A stretch of DNA of 9,005 nt from Halobacteriovoraceae bacterium (GCA_018663815.1 JABJPQ010000601.1:1-9005), one strand, 5' to 3'. Shown: positions 1 through 7,035, numbered from the stretch's first letter. The notes: a model not told the origin generated them from the letters alone. Numbers and translations are program-made.

Positions 1-1
1 A

Positions 2-976
2 AAGGTTTTAATTACAGGTGGTGCTGGATATGTTGGAAGTGAGTTGGCAACGCTTTTAGCGATAGATAGTACCGAGGTTGTTATCTATGATACATTTTGG
101 TTTAGTACTCCCGATATTTTTAAAAATTATCAAAATATCCAAACAATTATTGGCGACATCAGAGACCAACAAAGCTTTAAGAGCGCTTTAGGTGGTATCA
201 CCGATGTTATTCATCTAGCATGTATCTCCAATGATCCCAGTTTTGACCTCTTACCCGATTTATCAAAAGAGATTAATTACAATTGCTTTGAAGAGCTCGT
301 GCTAAATTGCAAACAAAGTGGCGTTAAGCGCTTCATCCATGCTTCATCTTCTTCAGTGTATGGAATAAAACCAGATTGTCTTGTCACGGAAGAGATGAGT
401 ACTTCGCCTTTAACTTTGTATTCTAAGTACAAAGGTTTATGTGAAGAAATACTAAACACACACTCAACTGAGAATTTCACAACTGTCAATATAAGACCTG
501 CGACAGTCTGTGGTGTTAGTAAGAGACAGCGATTAGATGTTATTGTTAATATTCTTACAAATCACGCCTTTCATAACCAAAAGATTAAAATTTTTGGTGG
601 CAACCAAAAAAGACCTAATATTCATATCAAAGATATGTGTAGGCTCTATTCTCACCGGTTTGACGTTCCTGTTGATAAAATTAATGGTAAAACATTTAAT
701 GCGGGTGAAAAAAATTACACTGTTAATGAAATTGCAAATAGAATTCAATCTATCATTCCAACAGCAAGCATAGAGACAATTAAAAGTAACGATGATCGCT
801 CTTACCATATATGTTCTAATCGATTGATGCAAGAACTTGAGTTCTCATTTAAATACACTATCGATGATGCAATTAAAGATCTTATTAACAGTTTTGAAGA
901 GAAAATATTTATCGACCCCTTAAATAATTCTCAGTACTTTAACGTTAAACACATAAACCAACTTGAAATAACATGA
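2..976 (+). CDS. NAD-dependent epimerase/dehydratase, extended SDR family (5' partial)
   Basis: Probably a cytoplasmic NAD(P)-dependent enzyme that epimerises, dehydrates or reduces a nucleotide-linked sugar. The frame is open to the left edge. Its first visible codons encode KVLITGGAGYVGSELA, the first Rossmann strand and the GxxGxxG dinucleotide site, so probably only a few N-terminal residues are missing. A TTG at 44 would cut off this motif and is not the start. In fragment numbering (about 324 residues) other SDR landmarks are GDIRD near 47-51 (the usual acidic adenine contact), HLACISNDPS near 71-80, the SSSSVYG strand near 115-121, and the YSKYK catalytic pair (Tyr140, Lys144). An NIRPATVCG segment follows. 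The substrate cannot be read from sequence. The gene overlaps the next by 4 nt (ATGA), indicating an operon and translational coupling. The family is firm; its role with the transketolase pair is inferred. Confidence 0.9.
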   Translation, partial: KVLITGGAGYVGSELATLLAIDSTEVVIYDTFWFSTPDIFKNYQNIQTIIGDIRDQQSFKSALGGITDVIHLACISNDPSFDLLPDLSKEINYNCFEELVLNCKQSGVKRFIHASSSSVYGIKPDCLVTEEMSTSPLTLYSKYKGLCEEILNTHSTENFTTVNIRPATVCGVSKRQRLDVIVNILTNHAFHNQKIKIFGGNQKRPNIHIKDMCRLYSHRFDVPVDKINGKTFNAGEKNYTVNEIANRIQSIIPTASIETIKSNDDRSYHICSNRLMQELEFSFKYTIDDAIKDLINSFEEKIFIDPLNNSQYFNVKHINQLEIT

Positions 977-2280
977 CCCTTAAAATTGGAATAGATTTTG
1001 ACAACACACTTGTAGATTACTCATGTATTTGGGAAGAGAAACTTACTACTTTCCTTCCAAACCTTGCCGCTAAAGGCATTCATGCCAAACAGAAGTTAAA
1101 ACAAGAAATGTCACACTCTGCATGGATAGAAACCCAGGGAGATATTTATGGTAATAGTATTTCTAAAATGCATCTTAAGCAAAATAGAATTGAGCTAATT
1201 CAGCAATTACAAAAGAAGGGTCATCAAGTTGAAATTGTCTCTCACCGCTCAAGTGTAAGTTATTGTGGTCGCTATCAATTACAAAAAAAAGCTCAAGAAT
1301 TTCTAGAAACTAATAACCTATCATCTTTACAAGCAACTTTTTTGGAAACATTTCCTGATAAAATTAACTATATCAATAAGAACTCTTTTGATATTTTCAT
1401 TGATGATTTAAATAGTGTTTTAATCCAAAGCAAAGTTCTTTTTCCTATTCATATCACACAGGAAAAAACTCATTTACCTCTTTTTGAAAACTTGGACGAT
1501 GCAATTCATTTCATACTTTCATTCCTTCAAGGTGAAATAGCTTCTGTGTCGAGGTCAAGCTACATAACACCGAAATACTTCATAAAGTATTTTAAAGATG
1601 ATGAACGTTTAAAAAGAGAAATTTTTTTCTTAAGAAGTATGGGTAAAGAATACCAAGTCCGAAACAATATTTTAATCCAACCACGAATAAAAACAACTCC
1701 ATTATCAGATATTATGACCCCTTCTTTAAGTCTCAAAATTGCAAAAAAAATTCAAAAAATCGGTAAAGTCCCTTGTGAATACTTAGCCAAGGATTCTATG
1801 CTTTTCACTCCCCCCAGAGAGGCACTTAAAAAAAGAGTAAGTACCAATACCAGTAAGTACAAAATGACGTTAAATAACCTCATAAATCATACAAAGGAAC
1901 TTCGTTATACTGTCGTATCCTCTCTATTTATTAATCCTGATTTTTACAAAGGAAATGTATCTTATGATCAGGATATGATTCAAATTCATGATTTTGAATC
2001 AAGTGGAAGAGATGATCCCTTCAGGGTGCTTATAAATTTTATTCATCACCCACTTAACGAAGTTAGTCTTGATGAAATTAAAAATTTAATTGATGCATTT
2101 AAGAAAATTTTTCCTCAGTATTACTCTTTTGAAAACCTAAAAGCAATTTATAACTATACAAGTATTTTATGGCTCGACATTATGTCTAAAAATGGGAAAA
2201 ATATAGATTCATACCTCAAGGGCATAAACCCAGATAGTGAAATCAAAAGTTGGATGAGTGAAACATATGAGTTCTTTTAA
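973..2280 (+). CDS. HAD-family phosphatase fused to an aminoglycoside-phosphotransferase-like (APH) domain
   Basis: A 435-residue, two-domain protein of presumed cytoplasmic location. Residues 1 to about 185 look like a HAD hydrolase: motif I DFDNT at 8-12 (nucleophile Asp8, acid/base Asp10), a motif II-like strand EIVSHRSS at 87-94, a candidate motif III lysine at 130, and motif IV FIDDLNS at 142-148. Residues from about 195 to 435 resemble a choline/aminoglycoside-kinase fold. NPDFYKGN at 321-328 matches the catalytic loop (Asp323, Asn328), with Asn-Pro replacing the usual His-Gly or Ser-His. HDFESSGRDDP at 339-349 matches the metal-binding DFE/D-P segment. The N-lobe has KYFKDDERLKREIFFL near 206-220 but no clear P-loop. 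The ATG at 973 overlaps the upstream stop by 4 nt, and no strong Shine-Dalgarno is visible. A role removing or moving phosphate on a sugar intermediate is likely. The exact reaction is unknown, and the kinase half may only bind ligand. Confidence 0.75.
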   Translation: MTLKIGIDFDNTLVDYSCIWEEKLTTFLPNLAAKGIHAKQKLKQEMSHSAWIETQGDIYGNSISKMHLKQNRIELIQQLQKKGHQVEIVSHRSSVSYCGRYQLQKKAQEFLETNNLSSLQATFLETFPDKINYINKNSFDIFIDDLNSVLIQSKVLFPIHITQEKTHLPLFENLDDAIHFILSFLQGEIASVSRSSYITPKYFIKYFKDDERLKREIFFLRSMGKEYQVRNNILIQPRIKTTPLSDIMTPSLSLKIAKKIQKIGKVPCEYLAKDSMLFTPPREALKKRVSTNTSKYKMTLNNLINHTKELRYTVVSSLFINPDFYKGNVSYDQDMIQIHDFESSGRDDPFRVLINFIHHPLNEVSLDEIKNLIDAFKKIFPQYYSFENLKAIYNYTSILWLDIMSKNGKNIDSYLKGINPDSEIKSWMSETYEFF

Positions 2281-3049
2281 TTTTCAAGAAAAATGCCTCC
2301 AAATTCGACATGATATTCTTGATATATTTTGGGGTGGGCAAAGAGGCCATATTCCATCAGCATTCTCATTAGTTGAAATTCTTGTTACCCTGTATTATCA
2401 GAAGGCAAACTTAAAGCGTGATAAAATTTTACTAAGCAAAGGTCATGGGTGCATGGCTTTATACGCTATACTTTCAGACTTAGGTTATTTTCCAAGGAGT
2501 GAATTTAAAAAATTTTGCTCAACAACAGGAATACTTGGAGGTCATCCCACGAGAAAAAAAGTACCTGGTGTTGAGATTTCATCAGGCTCATTAGGTCATG
2601 GCCCATCAATTGCTGTCGGCATGGCCATAAATCTAAAAAGTACAAAAGGGAATGTCTACTGTGTTTTAGGCGATGGTGAGTGTAACGAAGGATCAGTCTG
2701 GGAAGCGGCTCTATCTGCAAATAAAAACGGATTGAACAACCTAACTTTTATTATTGATAACAACAAACAGCAATCATACGGAGCAACTGAAGAGGTTCTC
2801 CCCCTTGAACCATTTAATGATAAGTGGAGTTCCTTTGGGTTTAATACAAAAGAAGTTGATTTAATCAAAAATCCACAATGCCTGAAAGGTGCCCTCGAAC
2901 AAGACTTAAATATACCAACGGCCATAATTTGTCACACTCGAAAAGGACAAGGCAGTAAAGTACTTGAAAGAAATCTAAACTGGCACCATCTAAACGGCAT
3001 ATCCGCTGAAACATTTAATCAAATTAGGAACTCACTAACTTTACTATGA
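2267..3049 (+). CDS. transketolase N-terminal subunit (TPP-binding)
   Basis: The pyrophosphate-binding half of a split transketolase. With the next gene product it should form a thiamine-diphosphate enzyme that moves a two-carbon ketol unit between sugar phosphates. Numbering below counts from a possible GTG at 2258. GHIPSAFS at 30-37, SKGHG at 60-64, GGHP at 94-97 and GSLGHG at 110-115 are family histidine motifs. GDGECNEG at 138-145 with IIDNN at 165-169 is the TPP/Mg motif (GDG, about 28 residues, NN). At about 260 residues the length is normal for a stand-alone N subunit. I prefer the ATG at 2267 because GGATGAG at 2252-2258 lies 8 nt upstream as a Shine-Dalgarno and the GTG adds only three unconserved residues. 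It overlaps the upstream gene by 14 bp and the downstream gene by 4 bp. Placement in a polysaccharide locus suggests a sugar-biosynthetic rather than a central pentose-phosphate role. Confidence 0.92.
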   Translation: MSSFNFQEKCLQIRHDILDIFWGGQRGHIPSAFSLVEILVTLYYQKANLKRDKILLSKGHGCMALYAILSDLGYFPRSEFKKFCSTTGILGGHPTRKKVPGVEISSGSLGHGPSIAVGMAINLKSTKGNVYCVLGDGECNEGSVWEAALSANKNGLNNLTFIIDNNKQQSYGATEEVLPLEPFNDKWSSFGFNTKEVDLIKNPQCLKGALEQDLNIPTAIICHTRKGQGSKVLERNLNWHHLNGISAETFNQIRNSLTLL

Positions 3050-3978
3050 GAAAAGAATCTTTAAATTTTATTTATGAACACGCAAAAATAAACGCGAACG
3101 TGGTTTTCATTGGATCAGATCTAGGGCATGGAATTCTTCAAGATTTTAAGACTGAAATGCCCAACCAATTTTTTATGGAAGGTATTAGCGAGTCCCACAT
3201 CGTTTCAATGGCCGCAGGAATGGCACTAACTGGGAGTAAAGTCTATATCCACACAATAGCCCCTTTTTTTGTGAGACGTGCTTTTGAACATATTGCCCTT
3301 GATGTTGGATTTGAAAACCTAGATGTTACATTGCTATGTTCAGGGGGTGGATTAGTTTATGGTCCTCTTGGACATACTCACACCATGGTTGACGATTTTT
3401 CTATCCTCTCTTCTGTTCCAAACTTAAAGATCTATGCCCCTGCCGATGCTCCGGAAGCAATAGCAAGTCTGCAAAGAACATATGACGACACTGGACCAGC
3501 TTACATTCGCCTTGGTAAGGGAAATGAGCCTAGCATTACAAAGCAATACTTAAAAAAAGATAAATCATACTTACAAATAAATAAAAATGAGAACTCTTTT
3601 TTAATCATTACCACTGGAATAATGCTCCATTCAGCCATCGAAATAACAAATCAACTGCAAAACATTGATATTATTCATTACAGTATGATCACCCCTTTTA
3701 ATTTAGACAACGAATTAGTAAAAGTACTAAAATCTAAAACTCATGTTTTTATTTTAGAAGAACATCTCAACTTTGGAGGCTTAAAATCAAGGGTCAATGA
3801 AGTTATTATAAATCATCACCTCAGTGAAATTCAGGTTTTTTCTTTTAATCTTGGTAACCAATATATTGATAAGTATGGTCGCCAAGAAGATCTCTTTAAG
3901 GATCTATCACTTGACACTGAAAGTTTAATTAAAAATTTTAAAAAGATCTTATCCCCAAAAAGTTCCCATGAATTTTGA
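3046..3978 (+). CDS. transketolase C-terminal subunit
   Basis: The pyrimidine-binding and C-terminal half of the split transketolase, partner of the preceding gene. EGISESHIVSMAAGMAL at 45-61 carries the conserved glutamate (Glu49) that activates the TPP aminopyrimidine; it resembles the GIAEQ-type motif of stand-alone C subunits and DXS-like enzymes. GPLGHTHTMVDD at 106-117 is the conserved His/Asp segment of the Pyr domain, and PAYIRLGKG at 151-159 closes that domain. Residues from about 183 to 300 form the transketolase C domain, with LIITTGIMLHSA and FILEEHLNFGGL. The 310-residue length is usual for this subunit. The ATG overlaps the upstream stop as ATGA, which fits 1:1 synthesis of the two halves. 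The family and the pairing are secure. The donor and acceptor sugars are unknown. Confidence 0.93.
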   Translation: MRKESLNFIYEHAKINANVVFIGSDLGHGILQDFKTEMPNQFFMEGISESHIVSMAAGMALTGSKVYIHTIAPFFVRRAFEHIALDVGFENLDVTLLCSGGGLVYGPLGHTHTMVDDFSILSSVPNLKIYAPADAPEAIASLQRTYDDTGPAYIRLGKGNEPSITKQYLKKDKSYLQINKNENSFLIITTGIMLHSAIEITNQLQNIDIIHYSMITPFNLDNELVKVLKSKTHVFILEEHLNFGGLKSRVNEVIINHHLSEIQVFSFNLGNQYIDKYGRQEDLFKDLSLDTESLIKNFKKILSPKSSHEF

Positions 3979-5104
3979 TAATATAAAGTTTTTAGTTGTA
4001 GGAGCCGGATTCTTTGGCTCAGTAATAGCTGAACGCATCGCAAGCCAGCTTAATAAAAAAGTTCTTATGATTGATAGTAGAGATCATATTGGAGGAAATT
4101 CATTCTCCTATAAAGACCAAAGTACTGAGATTGAAATTCATAAGTATGGTTCTCATATTTTTCACACCTCTGATAAAGAAGTTTGGGATTACATCAATCA
4201 ATTCACTAAGTTTAACTCGTATAAGCACAAAGTTAAGACTTTGTCCCAAGGTCAAATTTATGACTTTCCTATTAATTTAAATACAATTAACCATTTTTTT
4301 AACAAGTGCCTTTCAGCTCAAGAAGCCCCATTATTTCTCAAACAACAAATAGCCACAAACTCTTTTCAAAAAAACTCAAGCTTTGAACACAAGGCCATGG
4401 AGATGCTCGGAGAAAAACTTTATCGAGCATTTATATATGGTTATACCAAGAAACAATGGGGAATATCTCCTCGCAAACTCCCTAAAAACATTATAAATAG
4501 GGTGCCTCTTCGTTTTAGTACCAATGACAAATACTTCAATGATACCTATCAGGGGATTCCGCTCCAAGGATATGGAAAACTTTTTGACAAGATGCTAAAT
4601 CACAAGAATATCAGTATAAAACTCAATACCGATTTTTTTGAAATTAAGAGCTCCATTCCTAAAGATATAACGATTATCTACTCAGGACCTATTGATCGTT
4701 TTTTTCAATATAAATATGGCCATTTAAAATGGAGGACATGCCGATTTGAGCTCGAAAAAAAAGATGTTAATTTGTTTCAAAACAATGCAGTATTAAATTT
4801 TGCTGATGAGGAAATTGCTTATACTCGTATCCATGAGTACAAACACTATCATCCAGAGAGAGTTCAATCTACAACGCAAACAATAATAGCAAAAGAGTTT
4901 CCATCAGACACAACATCCGAGGGGAATCCTTTTTACCCCATAAACACAAAAGAAGACCAAGCTCTTTTTAAAATGTATTTACAAGAAGCTAAGAATGAAA
5001 AAAACACTATCTTTGGTGGACGCCTGGCAACTTATACATATCTTGACATGCACCAAGTGATTAACTCTGCACTATCTACCTTTAAAAAATTATCTCAGCA
5101 GTAA
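3968..5104 (+). CDS. glf: UDP-galactopyranose mutase
   Basis: A flavoenzyme that converts UDP-galactopyranose to UDP-galactofuranose, the donor for Galf residues in O-antigens and capsules, in the cytoplasm. The N-terminal FAD site is VVGAGFFGS at 10-18, with IDSRDHIGGNS at 35-45. Other family signatures are HKYGSHIFHT at 58-67, YDFPINLNTI at 98-107, YGYTKKQWG at 157-165 (the Trp that stacks on uridine), VPLRFSTND at 179-187 (substrate Arg182), YFNDTYQGIP at 189-198, YSGPID at 238-243, TRIHEYKHY at 286-294 (Arg287) and GGRLATYTYLDM at 350-361 (Arg352). The length of 378 residues is full for bacterial Glf. It starts within the preceding gene (11-bp overlap) without a clear Shine-Dalgarno, so translation is probably coupled. 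No galactofuranosyltransferase is visible in the window; the receiving enzyme must be elsewhere in the cluster. Confidence 0.97.
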   Translation: MNFDNIKFLVVGAGFFGSVIAERIASQLNKKVLMIDSRDHIGGNSFSYKDQSTEIEIHKYGSHIFHTSDKEVWDYINQFTKFNSYKHKVKTLSQGQIYDFPINLNTINHFFNKCLSAQEAPLFLKQQIATNSFQKNSSFEHKAMEMLGEKLYRAFIYGYTKKQWGISPRKLPKNIINRVPLRFSTNDKYFNDTYQGIPLQGYGKLFDKMLNHKNISIKLNTDFFEIKSSIPKDITIIYSGPIDRFFQYKYGHLKWRTCRFELEKKDVNLFQNNAVLNFADEEIAYTRIHEYKHYHPERVQSTTQTIIAKEFPSDTTSEGNPFYPINTKEDQALFKMYLQEAKNEKNTIFGGRLATYTYLDMHQVINSALSTFKKLSQQ

Positions 5105-5111
5105 TTTTTTA
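5083..5111 (+). terminator. all-A/T inverted repeat across the glf stop codon (weak terminator candidate)
   Basis: A perfect 10-bp inverted repeat, TAAAAAATTA then TAATTTTTTA, surrounds a 9-nt loop (TCTCAGCAG, 5093-5101). It spans the last codons and stop of glf, and the right arm ends in six T. A further run of eight T lies at 5124-5131. The stem has no G-C pair, so it is thermodynamically weak. It could reduce read-through from the five-gene operon into the cupin gene, but an AT-rich genome will produce such repeats by chance. Confidence 0.25.
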
Positions 5112-5115
5112 TTAA

Positions 5116-5144
5116 TTGTCACGTTTTTTTTATATTGATATACT
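5116..5144 (+). promoter_or_regulatory. sigma70-type extended -10 promoter for the WbuC-like gene
   Basis: The -35 box TTGTCA (5116-5121) and -10 box TATACT (5139-5144) match five of six consensus bases each, with an ideal 17-bp spacer. TG at 5136-5137 adds an extended -10 element (TGATATACT). The predicted start site is at about 5149-5152, on or within 2 nt of the ATG at 5151. It gives the cupin gene its own transcription start, separate from the upstream operon. Confidence 0.65.
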
Positions 5145-5150
5145 TTCCAG

Positions 5151-5576
5151 ATGCAAATAGATAAAAATATTATTTTTAATAAAACAGGAATATTTGAGCC
5201 AAAAGAGATTGAGTGCTTAGTAGAAATGGCCAAGAACTCCTCTCAAAAAATCTCACGTATTAATTATCACCCCGATGATGAGCATAAATTGCACCAGATG
5301 CTCATTTGTTTTATTGGCCAAACCTCATCAAAACTACATCGTCATAGGGATAAAGATGAAATTTTTCATCTTTTAAAAGGTGAGGCTGAGGTCTTTTTAT
5401 ATAATGCAAATGCTTCAGAAATCACACAAACGATTATTCTTAATTTAGAATCACCCATGCTTAGAATATCTAAGGATACTTGGCATCGAATTCAGTCAAG
5501 ATCGGATTTAACTCTTGTTCATGAAATATGTTCTGGTCCTTTTAATAAATCTCAAATACAAATAAAAACCGAATAA
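5151..5576 (+). CDS. WbuC-family cupin-fold metalloprotein
   Basis: A small (141-residue) cytoplasmic cupin resembling WbuC, a protein often found in O-antigen and capsule clusters whose biochemical role is not settled. Cupin motif 1 is seen as HRHRDKDEIFHLLKG at 63-77, fitting HxH-x4-E-x6-G with metal ligands His63, His65 and Glu70. Motif 2 is reduced to KDTWHRI at 108-114, with His112 the fourth ligand. The terminal HEICSGPFN at 124-132 is like the EVKEGPY-type end of WbuC proteins. The N-terminal helix region (15-50, with RINYHPDDEHKLHQML) also fits that family. An in-frame TGA at 5136 blocks any upstream extension, so ATG 5151 is the first possible start. It has no Shine-Dalgarno, and the predicted promoter places the RNA 5' end at or next to the ATG. 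Its stop is one base from the stop of the convergent gene. Confidence 0.85.
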   Translation: MQIDKNIIFNKTGIFEPKEIECLVEMAKNSSQKISRINYHPDDEHKLHQMLICFIGQTSSKLHRHRDKDEIFHLLKGEAEVFLYNANASEITQTIILNLESPMLRISKDTWHRIQSRSDLTLVHEICSGPFNKSQIQIKTE

Positions 5577-5577
5577 A

Positions 5578-6945
5578 TCAATCCGATTCCATCTCAATCA
5601 TATAAATACTGTACTTCTTATTTATCTTTAATAACTCTTCTGAGTTATTCATTAGTTCGTGCCTATATTTAGTTCCACGTATTTGATTCTCCATAATAAG
5701 TTTCTGTCCTGGTGTCGATAAAATCCTCTTATGATCTTTCAACAAACCATCAGTAGAAAAGCCCATTTGATAATAAAACCAAAAATGATTAAGGTTTACT
5801 GTCGGTTTTCGATTTAAAGATCTATAAATCCAAGCATTATCGATAAGTAATAATATTTCTGGGTCTTCACTCATATAATCGATAATTTGTTGATACTCTT
5901 TTTGCTCTTTTTTAAGGTCTTCGTCGTCTTGATAAGTCATTAAGGAAGGAAATAGATTACCAAGCATAAAAAACATAAAGAACACCAATAGACTCTTTCT
6001 AATATTATTTTTCAAACCAACTTTAAATATTATGGCCGTTATTCCAGTCAACCCAATAATATTCATATAATCATCCATTCCAAAACCCAACAAGTAATGA
6101 ATAAGTGAGATAATTAAGATCTGTCTTAGCTTGTTATGATTTAATATCTCTTTATAAGAAGACAAACTAAGGATTAAAAACAACCACGTAATCAAGGGAG
6201 CGACACGGTAATAAAAAAAATCCTCCCAGTCTGTATCTCCTCCAAAAAACTGGTTATGAGCTTGATTTAGTATATATTCAAAATTAAAAACAAAGTTCTG
6301 ATGATAAAAATTAAAAATATTAAATTTTAACACGAAAGAGCTTACACTTAAAATAAGTAAGAAAAATGAAATAAAATAAAGTAATAATTTAAGATTGTAT
6401 TTTAACGTTTTTTTCTGAAACATAGCAAATACCAATAAAAATCCATCTATTCTTGTAAGGGCCATTAAACTACCAAGAAAACCAAGTAACAATAATCTCT
6501 TCTCTTCTTCACCATGTTTTAACAAAACTGAAATAAACACAAGATAAATCGTTGCAATAAAAAGAGACATAGATCCATCGGGGTGAAGATTAAAGAATAA
6601 AGACATTACAATGACGGAAAAAATAAACCATTTTTTTTTCTCAATAGTCTTGTGATAAAAATAGATAAAAGCAGAACAAAAACTAAGTGAAAGTAGAAAC
6701 AAAATACTTACAGGGTGGTATATATAAGAAAATAAATTGCATATTAAATAAAAAACGAGATATAAGATCGGACCCTTGTGGTCAAACAAATCATTATAGA
6801 GAACATAATTATTCTCTAGCGAGGCTGCTCCTACAAAGTAGCCCCCATAATCAACCTCGGCAGAGAAAGGGAAGATCTGAGCCCAAAAATATGAAAAAAC
6901 AACACCCAAAAATGCAATTATTAAGCCTACATTAACCTTAAACAT
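5578..6945 (-). CDS. polytopic membrane glycosyltransferase, GT-C/ArnT-PMT-like
   Basis: A 455-residue integral membrane protein, probably a GT-C glycosyltransferase that moves a sugar from a polyprenyl-phosphate donor on the periplasmic side. About eleven hydrophobic segments fill residues 5-335 (roughly 5-25, 58-76, 79-98, 106-120, 124-142, 150-176, 186-206, 248-264, 275-290, 296-311, 316-335), followed by a soluble tail from about 336. The first external loop has the GT-C hallmark acidic site: AEVDYGGY at 29-36 (Asp32) and LYNDLFDHKGP at 49-59. TRIDGF at 164-169 is another feature seen in GT39/GT83-like proteins. The start is supported by AAGGAAG just upstream (complement of 6948-6954), closely spaced. 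It is the only minus-strand gene here, convergent with the cupin gene (1-bp gap) and divergent from the radical SAM gene. An O-antigen polymerase is a less likely alternative, because the acidic loop sits right after TM1. The exact family and sugar are not determinable. Confidence 0.75.
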   Translation of the reverse strand: MFKVNVGLIIAFLGVVFSYFWAQIFPFSAEVDYGGYFVGAASLENNYVLYNDLFDHKGPILYLVFYLICNLFSYIYHPVSILFLLSLSFCSAFIYFYHKTIEKKKWFIFSVIVMSLFFNLHPDGSMSLFIATIYLVFISVLLKHGEEEKRLLLLGFLGSLMALTRIDGFLLVFAMFQKKTLKYNLKLLLYFISFFLLILSVSSFVLKFNIFNFYHQNFVFNFEYILNQAHNQFFGGDTDWEDFFYYRVAPLITWLFLILSLSSYKEILNHNKLRQILIISLIHYLLGFGMDDYMNIIGLTGITAIIFKVGLKNNIRKSLLVFFMFFMLGNLFPSLMTYQDDEDLKKEQKEYQQIIDYMSEDPEILLLIDNAWIYRSLNRKPTVNLNHFWFYYQMGFSTDGLLKDHKRILSTPGQKLIMENQIRGTKYRHELMNNSEELLKINKKYSIYMIEMESD

Positions 6946-6972
6946 AACTTCCTTTCAATATATCTACGCGCT

Positions 6973-7001
6973 TTGTAATCATGATTTCCATATGATAAAG
7001 T
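6973..7001 (+). promoter_or_regulatory. candidate promoter for the radical SAM-GT2 operon
   Basis: TTGTAA (6973-6978) and TAAAGT (6996-7001) are separated by 17 bp and match four of six consensus bases each. The predicted start is near 7008, about 28 nt ahead of the TTG at 7036. The boxes overlap a perfect 10-bp palindrome AATCATGATT (6977-6986) and the left arm of an inverted repeat ATGATA (6992-6997) / TATCAT (7009-7014), which could be operator sites. AT richness makes chance matches likely. Confidence 0.35.
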
Positions 7002-7004
7002 ATT

Positions 7005-7035
7005 AGTATATCATTAACTTTACCGGAAATAACAA
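7005..7035 (-). promoter_or_regulatory. candidate divergent promoter for the GT-C gene
   Basis: Read on the minus strand, TTGTTA (complement of 7030-7035) precedes TATACT (complement of 7005-7010). The 19-bp spacer is longer than ideal. Transcription would begin about 50 nt upstream of the ATG at 6945. The -10 box lies near the plus-strand promoter's start region, so the two promoters would interfere. Only the base matches and the divergent layout support this. Confidence 0.3.

Noticed and set aside
533..832. A 99-codon minus-strand frame inside the SDR gene, and similar 60-90-codon frames opposite or within the other genes
   Set aside because: They are fully contained in genes with clear family motifs and show no domain or ribosome binding site of their own.
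44..976. TTG at 44 as the start of the first gene
   Set aside because: The frame is open to the window edge and the codons before 44 encode the GGAGYVG dinucleotide-binding motif, which an SDR needs. The gene starts outside the window.
2258..2266. GTG at 2258 as start of the transketolase N subunit
   Set aside because: It adds only Met-Lys-His, and a Shine-Dalgarno-like GGATGAG sits at good spacing from ATG 2267 but overlaps the GTG.
5105..5150. T-runs after glf as a standard rho-independent terminator
   Set aside because: No G-C-containing hairpin precedes them. Only the A/T-only repeat at 5083-5111 could serve, and it is reported as weak.
6687..6935. An 82-codon plus-strand frame antisense to the GT-C gene
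   Set aside because: It lies opposite the N-terminal membrane segments of a well-supported gene, encodes no recognisable domain and has no start signal. It is a by-product of the opposite strand.
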